From: Casp-actino8 sp964614655
GTDB taxonomy: Bacteria > Actinomycetota > Acidimicrobiia > Acidimicrobiales > Ilumatobacteraceae
Direction of reading: 5' to 3'
Assembly (NCBI GenBank): GCA_964614655.1
Contig: CAZTPF010000024.1
Coordinates: forward strand, 1-30,237
DNA length: 30,237 bases
A program made the position numbers and the translations under genes. Positions 22,150 to 29,500 of this stretch are shown one piece after another; within the stretch, counting starts at the first letter, position 1, and the number at the start of each line of letters is the position of its first letter. The notes under the pieces are model-generated. The model worked only from the letters and a program-made list of their open reading frames with translations, made no database searches and was not told where the DNA came from.

Positions 22150-24092
22150 TCGGAGAGCGACTCCGCCGAAGGCGACGGTTCTCCGAGACCCTGCTGAACC
22201 AGTCGGGCCACCTTGTCACCATCGATGGTCTCTTCGTCGAGAAGGGCTTCGGCGACCAGGTCGAGGCCACGTCGGTGAGCCGTGAGGATCTGGACGGCCC
22301 GCTCCTCTTGCTGTCGCAGGATCGTGTTGATCTCCTCGTCGACGAGACGGGCGGTGTCGTCGGAGTACTCGCGACCACTTGTCATCAGGTCTTCACCGAG
22401 GAACACCTGCTGATTGCTGTGCCAGGCCATCGGGCCGACTTTGTCGCTCATACCCCACTCGCGCACCATGCGCCGGGCGAGACCGGTGACGACTTCTAGG
22501 TCGTTGGCGGCTCCGGTGGTCTGCTGGTCGAAGACGATGCGCTCGGCCACTCGTCCGCCGAGCGCCATGCAGATGCGATCGAGGACGTACTCGCGCGAAT
22601 AACTGTGGCGCTCCTCGGGAAGCGTCTGAGTGACGCCAAGGGCCATGCCCCGGGGAAGGATCGTGACCTTGTGGAGCGGATCGCCGTTCGGGAGCACGGC
22701 GGCGAGCACGGCGTGTCCGCCTTCGTGATAGGCCGTCGTCCGCTTCTCTTCGGCCGACAGGATCAACGAGTCGCGTCGAGCGCCCATCATGATGCGGTCG
22801 CGCGCCGACTCGAAGTCGATGCGTTCGATCTGCGCACTGCCGCGGCGGACGGCGAACAGCGCCGATTCGTTCACGAGGTTGGCCAGATCGGCGCCACTCA
22901 TTCCCGGTGTTCCCTTGGCCATCACCTCGAGGTCGACGTCGGGGCCCATGCGCTTGTCGAGAGAGTGCACCTTCAAGATGGCCAGTCGCTCTTCGAACTC
23001 GGGTAACGGGACCACGATCTGACGGTCGAAGCGACCCGGTCGCAGCAGAGCAGGATCGAGGATGTCGGGACGGTTGGTGGCGGCGATGATCACGATGCCC
23101 TCGGAGGTCTCGAAACCGTCCATCTCGGCCAGCATCTGGTTGAGCGTCTGCTCCCTCTCGTCGTGACCGCCTCCGAGTCCGGCGCCGCGCTTACGGCCGA
23201 TCGAGTCGATCTCGTCGATGAAGATGATGGCGCGGCCCATCTTGCGCGCCTGCTGGAACAAATCGCGCACGCGACTCGCGCCCACGCCGACGAACATCTC
23301 CATGAAGTCCGATCCGGTGACCGACAAGAAGCCGACACCAGCTTCGCCGGCCACGGCGCGGGCGAAGAGGGTCTTGCCGGTTCCCGGCGGACCGACCAGA
23401 AGGATGCCCTTCGGCACTCGGGCGCCGATTTCTTTGAATCGCTCGGGCATGCGCAGGAAGTCGACCACTTCTTTGATCTCGGTCTTGACGCCTTCGTAGC
23501 CGGCGACGTCGGCAAAGGTGGTGGAAGGACGGTCGGTCGTGTAGGCCTTGGCGCGGCTTCGTCCGATCGACATCACGTTGCCCATCTGTCCCGAGGCGCG
23601 TCGGTTCATCCAGACGAGGAAGGCCATGATGAGGATGAAGGGCAACAGGAGCGGGATGAGGCTCACCAGCCAGTTGGACTGCGGGGTGCTGGCCTGGAAG
23701 TCGACACCTTGCGTGCGGAACAGCACACGGTCGGACTCGTTCGGAAAGCCGGGGGGAGCGGTGGTGGAGAATTCGCTGCCGTTGGTGAAGACGCCGGTGA
23801 TTCCGAGAGTCGTGTTGTTGAGTTTGAACTCGTCGACTCGTCCGGACTCGACCTGGGTCATGAACTCTTCGAAGCCGATCTTTTCGCGATCGGGTCCGGG
23901 GAGAAGCTGCGGGCCGAAGATGAGCAGGAGAACGATGCCGAGGAGCACCCACGGCGACCACTTGGGGAGGGCCGGCCGGCCGCCACGACCCTCGGGGCGC
24001 TGTTCGTCGGACTTGGTGGGGGTGGAGCGCCGGCGATTTCCGGATCGATCTCCGGGCGGTGGAGGCGGCGGAGGGGGAGTCGAATCGCTCAT
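22143..24092 (-). CDS. ftsH: ATP-dependent zinc metalloprotease FtsH
   Basis: A 649-residue membrane AAA+ protease that degrades unassembled or regulatory membrane proteins. After an eight-proline run (6-13) and a basic stretch come TM1 (about 46-61), a periplasmic domain (about 62-141) and TM2 (about 142-162). Walker A is GPPGTGKT (234-241), the pore loop is FVGVGAS (about 267-273), Walker B is IIFIDEID, the second region of homology includes NRPDILDPALLRPGRFD, and the zinc site is HEGGH (456-460) with a further Asp in TTGAANDLE. Length is normal, so it should be active. A TAGCAT box ends six bases before the ATG (leaderless). Fold-like dyads lie over the expected -35. Confidence 0.97.
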   Translation of the reverse strand: MSDSTPPPPPPPPGDRSGNRRRSTPTKSDEQRPEGRGGRPALPKWSPWVLLGIVLLLIFGPQLLPGPDREKIGFEEFMTQVESGRVDEFKLNNTTLGITGVFTNGSEFSTTAPPGFPNESDRVLFRTQGVDFQASTPQSNWLVSLIPLLLPFILIMAFLVWMNRRASGQMGNVMSIGRSRAKAYTTDRPSTTFADVAGYEGVKTEIKEVVDFLRMPERFKEIGARVPKGILLVGPPGTGKTLFARAVAGEAGVGFLSVTGSDFMEMFVGVGASRVRDLFQQARKMGRAIIFIDEIDSIGRKRGAGLGGGHDEREQTLNQMLAEMDGFETSEGIVIIAATNRPDILDPALLRPGRFDRQIVVPLPEFEERLAILKVHSLDKRMGPDVDLEVMAKGTPGMSGADLANLVNESALFAVRRGSAQIERIDFESARDRIMMGARRDSLILSAEEKRTTAYHEGGHAVLAAVLPNGDPLHKVTILPRGMALGVTQTLPEERHSYSREYVLDRICMALGGRVAERIVFDQQTTGAANDLEVVTGLARRMVREWGMSDKVGPMAWHSNQQVFLGEDLMTSGREYSDDTARLVDEEINTILRQQEERAVQILTAHRRGLDLVAEALLDEETIDGDKVARLVQQGLGEPSPSAESLSDQ

Positions 24093-24098
24093 GAACCC

Positions 24099-24104
24099 AT
24101 GCTA
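24099..24104 (-). promoter_or_regulatory. -10 box for ftsH (leaderless)
   Basis: On the minus strand TAGCAT ends six bases before the ATG. This is the best match to the TAnnnT-N6-start pattern in the window. Confidence 0.6.
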
Positions 24105-24111
24105 GGGCGGG

Positions 24112-24129
24112 GGTGCGCGAGGGCGCACC
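24112..24129. promoter_or_regulatory. 7-bp dyad over the ftsH -35 region
   Basis: GGTGCGC (24112-24118) pairs perfectly with GCGCACC (24123-24129) across a four-base spacer. The expected ftsH -35 (about 24122-24127) falls inside it, so it may be an operator. There is no T-run, and the dyad lies between divergent starts, so a terminator role is unlikely. Confidence 0.45.
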
Positions 24130-24138
24130 GCGGAGCCG

Positions 24139-24160
24139 GGCGTGAGAGAGACGTCACGCC
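24139..24160. promoter_or_regulatory. Second 7-bp dyad in the ftsH/DUF3499 intergenic region
   Basis: GGCGTGA (24139-24145) pairs with TCACGCC (24154-24160) across eight bases. The 22-base span is a usual size for a dimeric repressor site. It sits nine bases from the first dyad. Confidence 0.45.
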
Positions 24161-24229
24161 AGACCGAAGCGGGTGTCGATTCATGCTGGTGAGCGGGTCG
24201 AAATCCACGATCTCGACGGCCCTTTTGCG

Positions 24230-24235
24230 TACCGT
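24230..24235 (+). promoter_or_regulatory. -10 box for the DUF3499-CPBP operon (leaderless)
   Basis: TACCGT ends six bases before ATG 24242, and there is no Shine-Dalgarno site. Confidence 0.5.
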
Positions 24236-24241
24236 TGTTCC

Positions 24242-24469
24242 ATGCGCCTCTGTACTCGCAACGGCTGCCGCGAGCACGCCCGCACGTCGGTCACCTTCCA
24301 CTACCCGTCGTCGGTGATCTGGCTCGATCACCTCGCTGACGAACGTACGGCCGGTGTCTATGAATTCTGCGAGTCGCATCTCGAACGTTTCGTGTCGCCG
24401 AACGGCTGGCGCCTCGAGGATCGTCGACGCGTCGAAGTCCTTCCTTTCGTTCACCGTCTCGCCGGCTGA
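24242..24469 (+). CDS. DUF3499 small zinc-ribbon-like protein
   Basis: A 75-residue protein matching the actinobacterial DUF3499 family in pattern. It has an N-terminal CTRNGC (C4, C9), a central VTFHYPSSVIWLDHL stretch and then EFCESHLERFVSPNGW with C43 and H46. The two Cys pairs look like a zinc-ribbon. Function is unknown. In Mycobacterium and Streptomyces the family sits next to whiB and manB, and manB is 3.4 kb downstream here. The start has no Shine-Dalgarno site but a -10 box six bases upstream. The CPBP gene starts seven bases after the stop. Confidence 0.85.
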   Translation: MRLCTRNGCREHARTSVTFHYPSSVIWLDHLADERTAGVYEFCESHLERFVSPNGWRLEDRRRVEVLPFVHRLAG

Positions 24470-24476
24470 ACGTTCC

Positions 24477-25187
24477 GTGCGACCGGCCAGTCACGACGCT
24501 CGTTTCTCCTTGGCGGCCGCCGGCGCCGTGTGGCTCGGTGCCTACGTCGCCGCCCTTCCTCTTCAGGCTGCGGTCATCGGACTGCTCGGCCAATCCGGAG
24601 TCGATCCCGACGATTGGCCGACGTCGACGATGGTCGCCACCGTCTTGTGCTTGTGGGTTCCTTTCATCGTCGCCCTGTTCCTTCTCAGTTCGCGTCGGGG
24701 ATCCGGATCGATCCGCGACGACTACCGAGTGCGTTTTCGAGCGATCGATCTGGTCGGGCTTCCCATCGGAATCGTCGGACAGTTCGTCCTCGTTCCGCTT
24801 CTCTATTGGCCGCTCACCCGACTCTTTCCCGACGCGTTCGATCCGGCCAAGGTCGAGGAACGGGCGACCGAACTGTGGGATCGCGCCGGCGGCTGGTGGG
24901 TGTTGGCGCTGATCGCCGTCGTCGCCGTCGGCGCACCGCTCGTGGAAGAGTTCGTCTACCGCGGGGTGATTCTCCAGTCGCTCGAAGGTCGGTTGAACGA
25001 CACGGTTGCGCTCGTGGTGTCGGCGGTGTTCTTCGGTGCGATTCACCTGCAGCCTGTCGAGTTCCCCGGGCTCTTCCTGATCGGACTCGTGTTCGGCCTC
25101 TGCTGGCAACGAACGGGTCGCATCGCCTGTCCGATCCTCGCGCACCTCGCTTTCAACGCGTCCGGCCTTCTCCTCGCCGCCAACTGA
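24477..25187 (+). CDS. CPBP-family intramembrane protease
   Basis: A 236-residue membrane protein of the CPBP (Abi/Rce1-like) family. Motif 1 is EEFVYRG (157-163, E157, E158 and R162), motif 2 is FFGAIHL (H190), and motif 3 is HLAFNASG (H223, N227). Several helices flank them. Family members cleave prenylated or membrane-embedded peptides or act in bacteriocin self-immunity; the substrate here is unknown. GTG 24477 starts seven bases after the DUF3499 stop with no clear ribosome site, so coupling to DUF3499 is likely. The same frame is open from 24354, but that part overlaps DUF3499. Confidence 0.85.
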   Translation: MRPASHDARFSLAAAGAVWLGAYVAALPLQAAVIGLLGQSGVDPDDWPTSTMVATVLCLWVPFIVALFLLSSRRGSGSIRDDYRVRFRAIDLVGLPIGIVGQFVLVPLLYWPLTRLFPDAFDPAKVEERATELWDRAGGWWVLALIAVVAVGAPLVEEFVYRGVILQSLEGRLNDTVALVVSAVFFGAIHLQPVEFPGLFLIGLVFGLCWQRTGRIACPILAHLAFNASGLLLAAN

Positions 25188-25211
25188 TCGAACCGAGGCG
25201 TGGCCGAATGG

Positions 25212-25217
25212 CAGAAT
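25212..25217 (+). promoter_or_regulatory. Possible -10 box for the GT-C-like membrane protein
   Basis: CAGAAT ends six bases before GTG 25224, the same spacing as the leaderless genes. It differs from TAnnnT at the first base. Confidence 0.35.
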
Positions 25218-25223
25218 GACGAC

Positions 25224-27779
25224 GTGAGCGAGCCGACGGATCTCCCCGTTGACGACGTCGAACCCCGACCTCAGCAGATGTGGAATCCGTTCCGCGGTTG
25301 GCCACGCGAGAAGTTGGTGCGCTTCTGGGTACGTCTGGTCTTTCTCGGCGTCACCACCGTCGTCGCAATTCGGGTGGTTCAGCCGTCACTGCTCTTCCGC
25401 GACACGACACCGACAGGTGGCGACATGGGCGCCCACGTGTGGGGGCCGGCGTATCTGCGCGACCACTTGCTTCCGTGGAAGCTGAACGGCTGGTCGATGG
25501 ACTGGTACTCGGGATTCCCGATCTACCGCTTCTACATGGTGGTGCCCGCTCTCTTCATCGTGCTGCTCGACGTCGTTCTTCCTTACGGCGTCGCCTTCAA
25601 GCTCGTGGCAGTACTCGGCATCGTGACTCTGCCCGTGTGTCTGTGGATCTTCGGACGGCTGGCGCGGTTCGCCTATCCGATCCCCGAGATGTTCGCGATC
25701 GTCGGACTGGTCTTCCTTCTCGACGAGAGCTACACGATCTACGGCGGAAACGTCGCGTCGACGATGGCCGGAGAATTCTCCTTCTCCATCTCGCTCTCGT
25801 TCGCCGTGCTCGCCTTTGGCCTGTTCGCCAACGGGCTCGAGACCGGACGCCATCGAGCCAAGGCCGCGATCTTCATGGCCCTCGCCGTCTTGAGTCATGG
25901 AATCGTGGCCATCTACGTGGCGGTTGGCCTCGTGATCATGGGCCTTCTCTGGCTCGACCGCCGTCGCCTTCGATGGTTCGCCGTCACAGTCGGAACCGGC
26001 TCTCTGCTCGCGGCGTTCTGGATCGTGCCGTTCCTCTTGAACCACGCCTACATGACCGACATGAAGTACAAGGGCGAACCGGGTAACGGTTCGTTCACCT
26101 CCTACTGGGGAATGTTCTTCGCGTTGCCACCGTTCTGGAACGTGTTCTTCACCTTCTTCGCCGCTATCGGCTTGATCGCAGTTTTGGTTCGACGTCACAC
26201 GAACGGAGTGTGGATCGGCGTGACCGGTCTTGTGTTCGTGGCCTTCGTCTACCTCTTCAACGACAGCCTGCCGGTCATCGGATTGCTCTGGAATCCGCGA
26301 CTGCTACCCATGGTCAACTTGTGTCGGTATCTGCTCGCGGCGATCGGCATCGTGGAGGCGGTGCACGCCTTGGTGCGCCTCGCTCAGGCCGAGCGGCGTG
26401 AGCGCCTGATCGATCCCGTCCCGTGGATCGACGACACCGTGGCGCGGCGGGCGTTCTTCCGCTGGCGGACCATCGCCGCCGTGTCGAGTCTCGTCGTGGC
26501 TCTCGTCGTCCTCGGCTTCCGGTTCCAAGTGCTGCCCGGGGGTCGATTGATCGACGAGGGGCAAGGTCTCGAGTACACGTGGGGTCCGTTCGAGACCGAA
26601 GCGTCCGACAAAGGTTTCGTCGACGGTTGGGCCCGGTGGAATTTCACGGGTTACGAGGGCCGTTCGGCGTACGGCGAGTACTACGCGTTGGTGCAGTCGA
26701 TGAAGCAGATCGGAGAGGACCGAGGTTGCGGGCGCGCGCTGTGGGAGAACTACAGCAACAACGATCGCTACGGAACGACGATGGCCCTCATGCTCCTGCC
26801 GTTCTGGACCGACAGTTGCATCGGATCGAGCGAAGGCTTGTTCTTCGAGGCAGCCGGCACGACTCCGTACCACTTCTTGGCGGCTGGCGCGATGTCGAAA
26901 CAGAGTTCCAACCCCGTACGCGAACTTCGCTACGTGAACAACGACGCGACGATCGGGATTCGCTACCTGCAGTCGCTCGGCATCCGCTACTACATGGCCG
27001 TCACCCCCGAGGCGATCGAGGAGGCCGACGCTCTGTCGGCGTCGACCGGCGAATTGACCGAGATCTACCGTTCGGGTCCGTGGAGGATCTACGAGGTGTC
27101 CGACTCCGACATCGTGGTTCCGCTCGACACTCGGCCGGTCGTCGTGGAGGGTCGGAGCGGCGATCAGCGTGAACGTTGGCTCGAACTCGGAACCAGTTGG
27201 CTGCAGAACCCCGACGAATGGAACGCGCTGCCGGCGGCCGATGGCCCCGATTCGTGGCAGCGAGTCACGGTCGACGTCGATCTCGGCCGCCGAGTCGGCG
27301 AACCCGGAGCCGATTCTCGTCAAGTCGACGTGGTCGTGCCAACCGACTCGATCGAGGTCGTCGACGTCGGAGCGGTGTCCATCTCCGACGTGGTCGTCGG
27401 CAACGAGTCGGTGTCGTTCTCTGTCGATCGGGTGGGAGAGCCGGTGCTGGTGCGAGTGAGCTACTTCCCCAACTGGAAGGTGTCGGGCGCCGACGGGCCG
27501 TATCGCGTCGCCCCCAACATGATGGTCGTCGTTCCGACCGAACGCGAGGTCTCGATGACCTTCGGAGCGAGCGTCGTCGACCGCTTCGCCCACGTGTTGA
27601 CCCTCGGTGGTTTTGTCGGCCTGTATCTGATTCGCCGCGACGACCGACGTCGACGCCGACTGATGGAAGGGTCGGCCGAGGCCGAAACACCCGATTCGCC
27701 GGAATCGATCGAGGTATCCCTGTCACCTTCGGGTGAATACGACGATTCACCAGGGGAAACGTCCGGGGAACGAATGTAA
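25224..27779 (+). CDS. Large GT-C-like membrane protein with outer beta domain
   Basis: An 851-residue membrane protein resembling the 6-pyruvoyl-tetrahydropterin synthase-related / YfhO-type integral membrane family. After a first helix (about 34-54) the outer loop FRDTTPTGGDMGAHVW (58-73) carries Asp60 and Asp67, as in GT-C enzymes using lipid-phosphate sugars. About ten more helices run to about 430. A long extracellular part follows and closes with a beta module (SYFPNWKVSGADGPYR), a helix and an Arg-rich tail. The same ending occurs in the 1037-residue GT2 fusion. Role: probably a glycan transferase at the outer face, inferred. GTG 25224 is supported by the -10 box; GTG 25200 adds eight residues and has no usable ribosome site. 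Confidence 0.85.
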   Translation: MSEPTDLPVDDVEPRPQQMWNPFRGWPREKLVRFWVRLVFLGVTTVVAIRVVQPSLLFRDTTPTGGDMGAHVWGPAYLRDHLLPWKLNGWSMDWYSGFPIYRFYMVVPALFIVLLDVVLPYGVAFKLVAVLGIVTLPVCLWIFGRLARFAYPIPEMFAIVGLVFLLDESYTIYGGNVASTMAGEFSFSISLSFAVLAFGLFANGLETGRHRAKAAIFMALAVLSHGIVAIYVAVGLVIMGLLWLDRRRLRWFAVTVGTGSLLAAFWIVPFLLNHAYMTDMKYKGEPGNGSFTSYWGMFFALPPFWNVFFTFFAAIGLIAVLVRRHTNGVWIGVTGLVFVAFVYLFNDSLPVIGLLWNPRLLPMVNLCRYLLAAIGIVEAVHALVRLAQAERRERLIDPVPWIDDTVARRAFFRWRTIAAVSSLVVALVVLGFRFQVLPGGRLIDEGQGLEYTWGPFETEASDKGFVDGWARWNFTGYEGRSAYGEYYALVQSMKQIGEDRGCGRALWENYSNNDRYGTTMALMLLPFWTDSCIGSSEGLFFEAAGTTPYHFLAAGAMSKQSSNPVRELRYVNNDATIGIRYLQSLGIRYYMAVTPEAIEEADALSASTGELTEIYRSGPWRIYEVSDSDIVVPLDTRPVVVEGRSGDQRERWLELGTSWLQNPDEWNALPAADGPDSWQRVTVDVDLGRRVGEPGADSRQVDVVVPTDSIEVVDVGAVSISDVVVGNESVSFSVDRVGEPVLVRVSYFPNWKVSGADGPYRVAPNMMVVVPTEREVSMTFGASVVDRFAHVLTLGGFVGLYLIRRDDRRRRRLMEGSAEAETPDSPESIEVSLSPSGEYDDSPGETSGERM

Positions 27780-27783
27780 ACCT

Positions 27784-27802
27784 CCCCGTGGTCGTCACGG
27801 GG
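27784..27802. promoter_or_regulatory. CCCCGTG dyad upstream of manB
   Basis: CCCCGTG (27784-27790) pairs perfectly with CACGGGG (27796-27802) across five bases. It starts four bases after the preceding stop and overlaps the expected manB -35. There is no T-run. It could be an operator or a terminator lacking the T-tract. Confidence 0.5.
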
Positions 27803-27808
27803 CACCGC

Positions 27809-27814
27809 TAGCGT
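27809..27814 (+). promoter_or_regulatory. -10 box for manB
   Basis: TAGCGT lies 11 bases before ATG 27826, giving a leader of only a few bases. The same hexamer precedes the flippase gene. Confidence 0.5.
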
Positions 27815-27825
27815 GGTCGATTGCT

Positions 27826-29190
27826 ATGCCGAACGCCGAGACTCTCGACACGATCGTCAAGGCGTACGACATTCGTGGCACCGTGCCCGATCAGCTCGAC
27901 GCCGACGTGGCTCACGCCCTCGGGGTGGGCTTCGCGCGATTCAGTGGATCGTCGGTCGCCATCGTGGCCCGTGACATGCGTCCGTCCGGCGTCGACCTGG
28001 TCGACGCGTTCTCGCGAGGACTCATGGAACAAGGTGTCGACGTGATCGACATCGGACTCGCGTCCACCGACCTCGTGTACTTCGCCGCCGGTCGCCTCGA
28101 CGCTCCCGGTGCCATGTTCACCGCTTCTCACAATCCCGCGCAGTACAACGGCGTCAAGTTGTGTCTCGCAGGCGCTCGGCCCGTGGGTGTCGACACCGGA
28201 CTCGACGTCGTGAAGGAGACGGCGCGCCGCGTCCTGAACGGCGACGGTCCGAAACCGGCCGATCGTTCGGGTCGTCGTACCGAACGTGATCTCCTCGCTT
28301 CCTTCGTCGATCACGTGCTGTCCTTCGTCGACGTCGACGAACTCCGTCCCATGAAAGTCGTCGCCGACACGGCGAACGGCATGGGCGGACTCGTGGTGCC
28401 GGCCGTGTTCGAGCGTCTGCCGCGTCTTGAACTCGAGGTGATGTATCCCGAACTCGACGGAACGTTCCCGAACCATCCGGCTGACCCGTTGCAGCCGGCC
28501 AACCAGCGCGACCTCCAGGCCCGTGTGGTCGCCGGAGGATTCGACATCGGACTCGCCTTCGACGGTGACGCCGACCGGGTGTTCGTCGTCGACGAGCAGG
28601 GTCGCGGACTCTCCGGATCGACCACCACGGCGATCCTGGCCGCGTCGATGCTGCGCAAACATCCGGGAGCGACCGTGCTCCACAACCTGATCTGCAGTCG
28701 AGCGGTATCGGAGATCATCCGCGAGAACGGTGGGTCGCCGATCCGGACCAAGGTCGGTCACTCGTTCATCAAGCAGACCATGGCCGAGACCGGCGCGGTG
28801 TTCGGCGGCGAGCACTCGGCGCACTACTACTTCGCCGACAACTACCGCGCCGACAGTGGCCTCATCGCCACCATGTTGATGTTGGAGGAACTGTCGCGGT
28901 CGGGAGTTCCGATGTCGGAACTTCGTCGGCCGTTCGAGCGGTACTCGTCGAGCGGCGAGATCAACACGCAGGTGGAGGATCCGACGGCGGTCATCGACGC
29001 CGTGTCGAAGAAGTTCTCCCACTTCGATCAGGATCGACTCGACGGTCTGACCGTCGACTGCGGGCCGTGGTGGTTCAATCTCCGTCCCTCCAACACCGAG
29101 CCACTGCTGCGCCTGAATCTCGAGGCTCCCACTCGGGAGGAATGCGACGAAAGAGTCGCCGAACTACTCTTGGACATCACGTCGGTCTGA
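27826..29190 (+). CDS. manB: Phosphomannomutase / phosphoglucomutase
   Basis: A 454-residue alpha-D-phosphohexomutase that interconverts mannose-6-phosphate and mannose-1-phosphate. The phosphoserine loop is TASHNP (99-104, S101), the metal loop is DGDADR (246-251), the sugar-binding loop is GEHS (328-331) and the phosphate-binding loop is RPSNTEP (420-426). All four family loops are intact and length is typical. It would feed the guanylyltransferase at 9877 and then gmd. Upstream frame to 27733 is discarded because it crosses the previous stop and promoter. A Trm112-like gene follows 23 bases after the stop, the usual actinobacterial order. Confidence 0.94.
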   Translation: MPNAETLDTIVKAYDIRGTVPDQLDADVAHALGVGFARFSGSSVAIVARDMRPSGVDLVDAFSRGLMEQGVDVIDIGLASTDLVYFAAGRLDAPGAMFTASHNPAQYNGVKLCLAGARPVGVDTGLDVVKETARRVLNGDGPKPADRSGRRTERDLLASFVDHVLSFVDVDELRPMKVVADTANGMGGLVVPAVFERLPRLELEVMYPELDGTFPNHPADPLQPANQRDLQARVVAGGFDIGLAFDGDADRVFVVDEQGRGLSGSTTTAILAASMLRKHPGATVLHNLICSRAVSEIIRENGGSPIRTKVGHSFIKQTMAETGAVFGGEHSAHYYFADNYRADSGLIATMLMLEELSRSGVPMSELRRPFERYSSSGEINTQVEDPTAVIDAVSKKFSHFDQDRLDGLTVDCGPWWFNLRPSNTEPLLRLNLEAPTREECDERVAELLLDITSV

Positions 29191-29213
29191 GCCGACCCGT
29201 CGCCGGAGGAAAC

Positions 29214-29456
29214 ATGCCCCTCGATCCCGAACTCGTGAGCGTCCTGGCCTGCCCCGAAGATCACGGCCCGCTTCACGTGTTCGACGACGAGGATTGCATC
29301 TACAACCCGCGCTTGAAGCGTCGGTACGCCATTCGTGACGGCATCGCCGTGATGCTGATCGACGAGGCCGAGACGGTGTCCGAGGCCGAGCACGAGCGCC
29401 TCATGGGTCGGATTTCTCGTGGCGAAGGTCGCGCCACGGGCACTCGCGTTGCCTAG
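29214..29456 (+). CDS. Trm112-like small protein
   Basis: An 80-residue protein of the Trm112p/UPF0434 type. LVSVLACPEDHGPL (7-20) and YNPRLKRRYAIRDGIAVML (30-48) are the family's two landmarks. Only C13 of the first zinc-type CPxC site remains, because the second position is Asp; C28 is the only other Cys. Family members activate methyltransferases in eukaryotes, while the bacterial role is unclear. GGAGG at 29205-29209 lies four bases before the ATG. It follows manB and precedes ahcY. Its TAG stop supplies the first bases of the ahcY -10 box. Confidence 0.85.
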   Translation: MPLDPELVSVLACPEDHGPLHVFDDEDCIYNPRLKRRYAIRDGIAVMLIDEAETVSEAEHERLMGRISRGEGRATGTRVA

Positions 29457-29459
29457 TCT
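29454..29459 (+). promoter_or_regulatory. -10 box for ahcY
   Basis: TAGTCT overlaps the Trm112-like stop codon and lies 41 bases before GTG 29501. This allows a leader of about 35 bases with the AGGAG ribosome site at 29491-29495. Confidence 0.45.
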
Positions 29460-29500
29460 CGTCGTACAGACGTCCGACCCCGTCCCTGTCAGGAGTTTTC

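Noticed and set aside
25190..25280. A tRNA-like string: a TGGCCGAATGG segment followed by a GTCGAACCCC segment.
   Set aside because: The acceptor and T stems do not pair (only about four acceptor pairs), there is no proper anticodon arm, and the DNA codes the start of the membrane protein.
29401..29500. Possible SAH riboswitch upstream of ahcY.
   Set aside because: The leader from the visible -10 box is only about 35 bases, too short for the known SAH aptamer. No matching conserved core was seen in the upstream 100 bases.
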